From contig JADKHO010000004.1 in NCBI GenBank assembly GCA_016721765.1, positions 186,001-250,000 on the forward strand: a DNA stretch of 64,000 nucleotides. The letters are read 5' to 3'. The position numbers were made by a program, and so were the translations under genes. This document shows, piece after piece, positions 61,833-64,000 of this stretch. The notes under the pieces are model-generated. The model was given only the letters and a program-made list of their open reading frames with translations, searched no databases and was not told the origin of the DNA. Position 1 is the first letter of the stretch, and every line of letters starts with the position of its first letter. Origin of the DNA: Bacteroidota bacterium (GTDB taxonomy: Bacteria; Bacteroidota; Bacteroidia; UBA4408).

Positions 61833-64000
61833 TTGAAAACTTCTATAAATAATAAGCTCTTTATTGGTTTTGCCATGGCGGTGGCATTTCTATTGTTTTT
61901 TACAATTGTGACGTTTATCAATATGAACAAATTGAAAGTCGACAGTAAAAAGCAGTTTGAATCGTATATTATTTTGAAGGAAATAGAGGATTTATACATT
62001 TCGATTTTGGAAATCGAATCCAATGAAAGAGGCTATGCGATTACCGGAAAGAAGAGTTTTTTAGAAATGTATGATATCCACTTAAATCAAATACAAACTA
62101 AATTAAGAAGCTTGAATTCGCTTGCCACGAATAAGCGCATCGACAAATCCCAATTAACGGCTTTAAAGTTTACTATTCACGAAAAAATTGACAATTGTAA
62201 CCGCATAATTGCCATTAGAAATGAATATGGCATGGAGGAATCCTTAAATATGATTCGCTCAGAACGGGGTAAGATTTTAACAAGTCAAATACGAGCAAGC
62301 ATACGAACCATTGAAGAACAGGAGCGGATATATCTCTTCAAATCGAACGATTTACAAATTAAGAGTGCCAATTTTACGATTTTAATATTTGCCATTTTAT
62401 GCTTGGTAATTATTTCCATTTTAGGACTGGTTTTGTATTATTTTATAAGTGATCAAAAAGCAAAAAGGCTAATTGATTTAAAAATACAAGAGGCAAAAGA
62501 CCAGCTTCAATCCATATTGGATAATACCAATTCGCTTGTTTTTATTAAGGATTTGGAAGGTAAGTTCATATTTGTAAATCGACCATTTGAGCGAAAGGTA
62601 AAACTTACCAGTCAGTTTATTTTAGGACATACGGATTACGATTTTTATCCAAAAGAAGCCGCCGATAAATTTTGGGAAAGTGACAATGAAACCATTCTAA
62701 GAAAGGAAGCAATTGAATTCGACGGAATGATTATGGAGCATGAGGGACCTACCTATTATCATACTTTAAAATTTCCATTATACAATAATAAAAATGTGAT
62801 GTATGGAATTTGCGGTATTACCACAGATATCACAAAGCGCAAAGAGATAGAAGAGAATTTAAAAGCAACCAAAGACCAGTTACAAGCCATCTTAGACAAT
62901 ACCAATTCCTTAGTTGCGATTAGAAGCACTGAAGGAGAATTTTTATTTGTGAATAGAGAATACGAGAAATTATTTCACATGAATAAAGGAGAATTGTTGG
63001 GTAAATCGCTCTTCGACTTTTTTCCAAAAGAAACAGCGGATGAAATTTTCAGACACGATTCAGAAGTAATTAAATCAAAACAATTAAAAGAATATGAAAT
63101 TGATTTTCCGGTGGATGATGAGATACATTCAGCGATTACTTCAAAGTTTCCACTTTATAATAGTGACAATAAAATTTATGGCGTTTGTGCGGTATCTACT
63201 GATATAACTGAAAGAAGGAAAGCAGAAGAAAAATTACAAAAAGCATACATTTTACAGAATGCCATTTTAAATGGAACCGATTATTCTATCATTGCTACTG
63301 ATGCCAATGGAAAAATAATAGAATACAATAAAGGGTCGGAGGAAATGTTGGGCTATAAAGCCAGCGAAATTATTAATCGCAGAACTCCTGAATTATTTTT
63401 CGCAAATGGCTTGCTAGAGGAAATTGGAATTGTTGAAGAAAATCATTCGAATAGAGTGTTAGTGCCATCTAACAAGCTCGAAAAACCTATTGTAATGGAG
63501 AGTACTTATCTTTCCAAAAAAGGAGATTTAATACCGGTATTACTATCTATTTCAGCACTTAGAAACGACCAAAACGAAATTACTGGATACCTTGGTATTG
63601 CAAGGGACATAAGTGAACAAAAAATTGCAGAAGTACAACTTCGAGAAAGCCAATTGCTATTTCAAAATATGTCGAGCAATGTTCCTGGCGTAATTTTTCA
63701 GTATCATTTAAAAACCAATGGTGAACGGGAGTTTTTATATGTAAGTAGCGGAATTCGCGATATTTTTGAAATGGAGCCCGAAGCCTTACTCAACGATTCA
63801 AAAATATTGTGGAGCTTAATATCACCTGCCGATGTAGAGACATTTTTTATTGGCATGCAAAACTCTGCAAAAACGATGCAAGCCTTTTCTTACGAAACCG
63901 CAATTAATTTACCTTCCGGAAAAAAACGTTGGATTAAATCCAATGCAAAACCCGAAAAAAGTGAGGATGGAGGGATTATTTGGAATGGGGTAATGATGGA
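61833..64000 (+). CDS. CHASE3 and multi-PAS sensor protein, cut by the window end
   Basis: The frame continues past the window (722 codons seen). A TTG at 61833, directly after an in-frame stop, gives a basic start before the first membrane span (residues 9-29); the first ATG (61875) falls inside that span. Residues about 35-175 form a CHASE3 sensor domain (SNERGYAITGKKSFLEMY), then a second span near 181-205. Four PAS domains follow near 225, 349, 475 and 607. The first two are near-duplicates (DQLQSILDNTNSLV and DQLQAILDNTNSLV). Histidine kinase domains are expected beyond the edge but not seen. Confidence 0.85.
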   Translation, partial: MKTSINNKLFIGFAMAVAFLLFFTIVTFINMNKLKVDSKKQFESYIILKEIEDLYISILEIESNERGYAITGKKSFLEMYDIHLNQIQTKLRSLNSLATNKRIDKSQLTALKFTIHEKIDNCNRIIAIRNEYGMEESLNMIRSERGKILTSQIRASIRTIEEQERIYLFKSNDLQIKSANFTILIFAILCLVIISILGLVLYYFISDQKAKRLIDLKIQEAKDQLQSILDNTNSLVFIKDLEGKFIFVNRPFERKVKLTSQFILGHTDYDFYPKEAADKFWESDNETILRKEAIEFDGMIMEHEGPTYYHTLKFPLYNNKNVMYGICGITTDITKRKEIEENLKATKDQLQAILDNTNSLVAIRSTEGEFLFVNREYEKLFHMNKGELLGKSLFDFFPKETADEIFRHDSEVIKSKQLKEYEIDFPVDDEIHSAITSKFPLYNSDNKIYGVCAVSTDITERRKAEEKLQKAYILQNAILNGTDYSIIATDANGKIIEYNKGSEEMLGYKASEIINRRTPELFFANGLLEEIGIVEENHSNRVLVPSNKLEKPIVMESTYLSKKGDLIPVLLSISALRNDQNEITGYLGIARDISEQKIAEVQLRESQLLFQNMSSNVPGVIFQYHLKTNGEREFLYVSSGIRDIFEMEPEALLNDSKILWSLISPADVETFFIGMQNSAKTMQAFSYETAINLPSGKKRWIKSNAKPEKSEDGGIIWNGVMM

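Noticed and set aside
1..64000. tRNA or rRNA genes
   Set aside because: No stretch in the intergenic gaps showed tRNA arms with a GGTTCRA-type T-loop or rRNA text; reading by eye could miss one.

Overview
The window reads as an AT-rich chromosomal segment of a Bacteroidota bacterium (class Bacteroidia in the broad sense; genus not determinable). Evidence: type IX secretion C-terminal sorting domains on two proteins, a TamL-type lipoprotein BamA homologue, a DUF6089-type outer membrane protein, a BatA-type von Willebrand protein, an unusually long NusB, and repeated matches to the Bacteroidota promoter (-33 TTTG, about 19 bp, -7 TAnnTTTG) with few Shine-Dalgarno sites. No rRNA, tRNA, transposase or CRISPR array was seen.

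Layout. 0-1.4 kb: a DUF4143 AAA+ ATPase behind an array of 37-bp repeats. 1.4-17.5 kb: housekeeping and envelope genes (small-type PurL, a multi-spanning membrane protein, a nitronate monooxygenase-like flavoprotein, acyl-CoA ligase, M16 peptidase, a TIG-domain lipoprotein, TamL, a SpoU-type RNA methyltransferase, a GNAT acetyltransferase). 17.6-33.2 kb: a co-directional surface-glycan cluster. Wzm/Wzt export the glycan; PseB, a PseF-like cytidylyltransferase, PseG and PseI make an activated pseudaminic-acid-type sugar; a formyltransferase, a PIG-L deacetylase and three methyltransferases probably decorate or cap it; a GT-B-like protein and two GT2 enzymes assemble it. PseC and a recognisable PseH are absent. 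The cluster is interrupted at 23.9-25.3 kb by repeats, an antisense lipoprotein gene and a candidate structured RNA resembling the flavo-1 motif.

33.2-51.9 kb: STAS-like protein, NusB, Leu/Glu-type amino-acid dehydrogenase, an MBL hydrolase, a T9SS-sorted arylsulfotransferase, SixA, release factor 3, OsmC, BatA-like protein, a dihydroorotase homologue lacking its HxH metal motif, a second nitronate monooxygenase homologue, a DUF6089 gene with an apparent 1-base frameshift, an LpxL/HtrB-like acyltransferase and RarA. 51.9-64 kb: a PagL-like lipid A deacylase, a T9SS leucine-rich-repeat protein, pterin dehydratase, a DUF922-like zincin, a hotdog thioesterase, di-haem cytochrome c peroxidase with an FNR-like palindrome upstream, a class-III aminotransferase, an SDR, an acyltransferase-3 and a CHASE3/multi-PAS sensor protein cut by the window end.

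Noncoding DNA is unusually rich in short tandem repeats of 7-8 bp placed immediately after stop codons, and in dispersed intergenic repeats shared between distant gaps. The most interesting items are the variant Pse cluster, the candidate RNA inside it, the 37-bp array, the FNR-like site, and the post-stop microsatellites.
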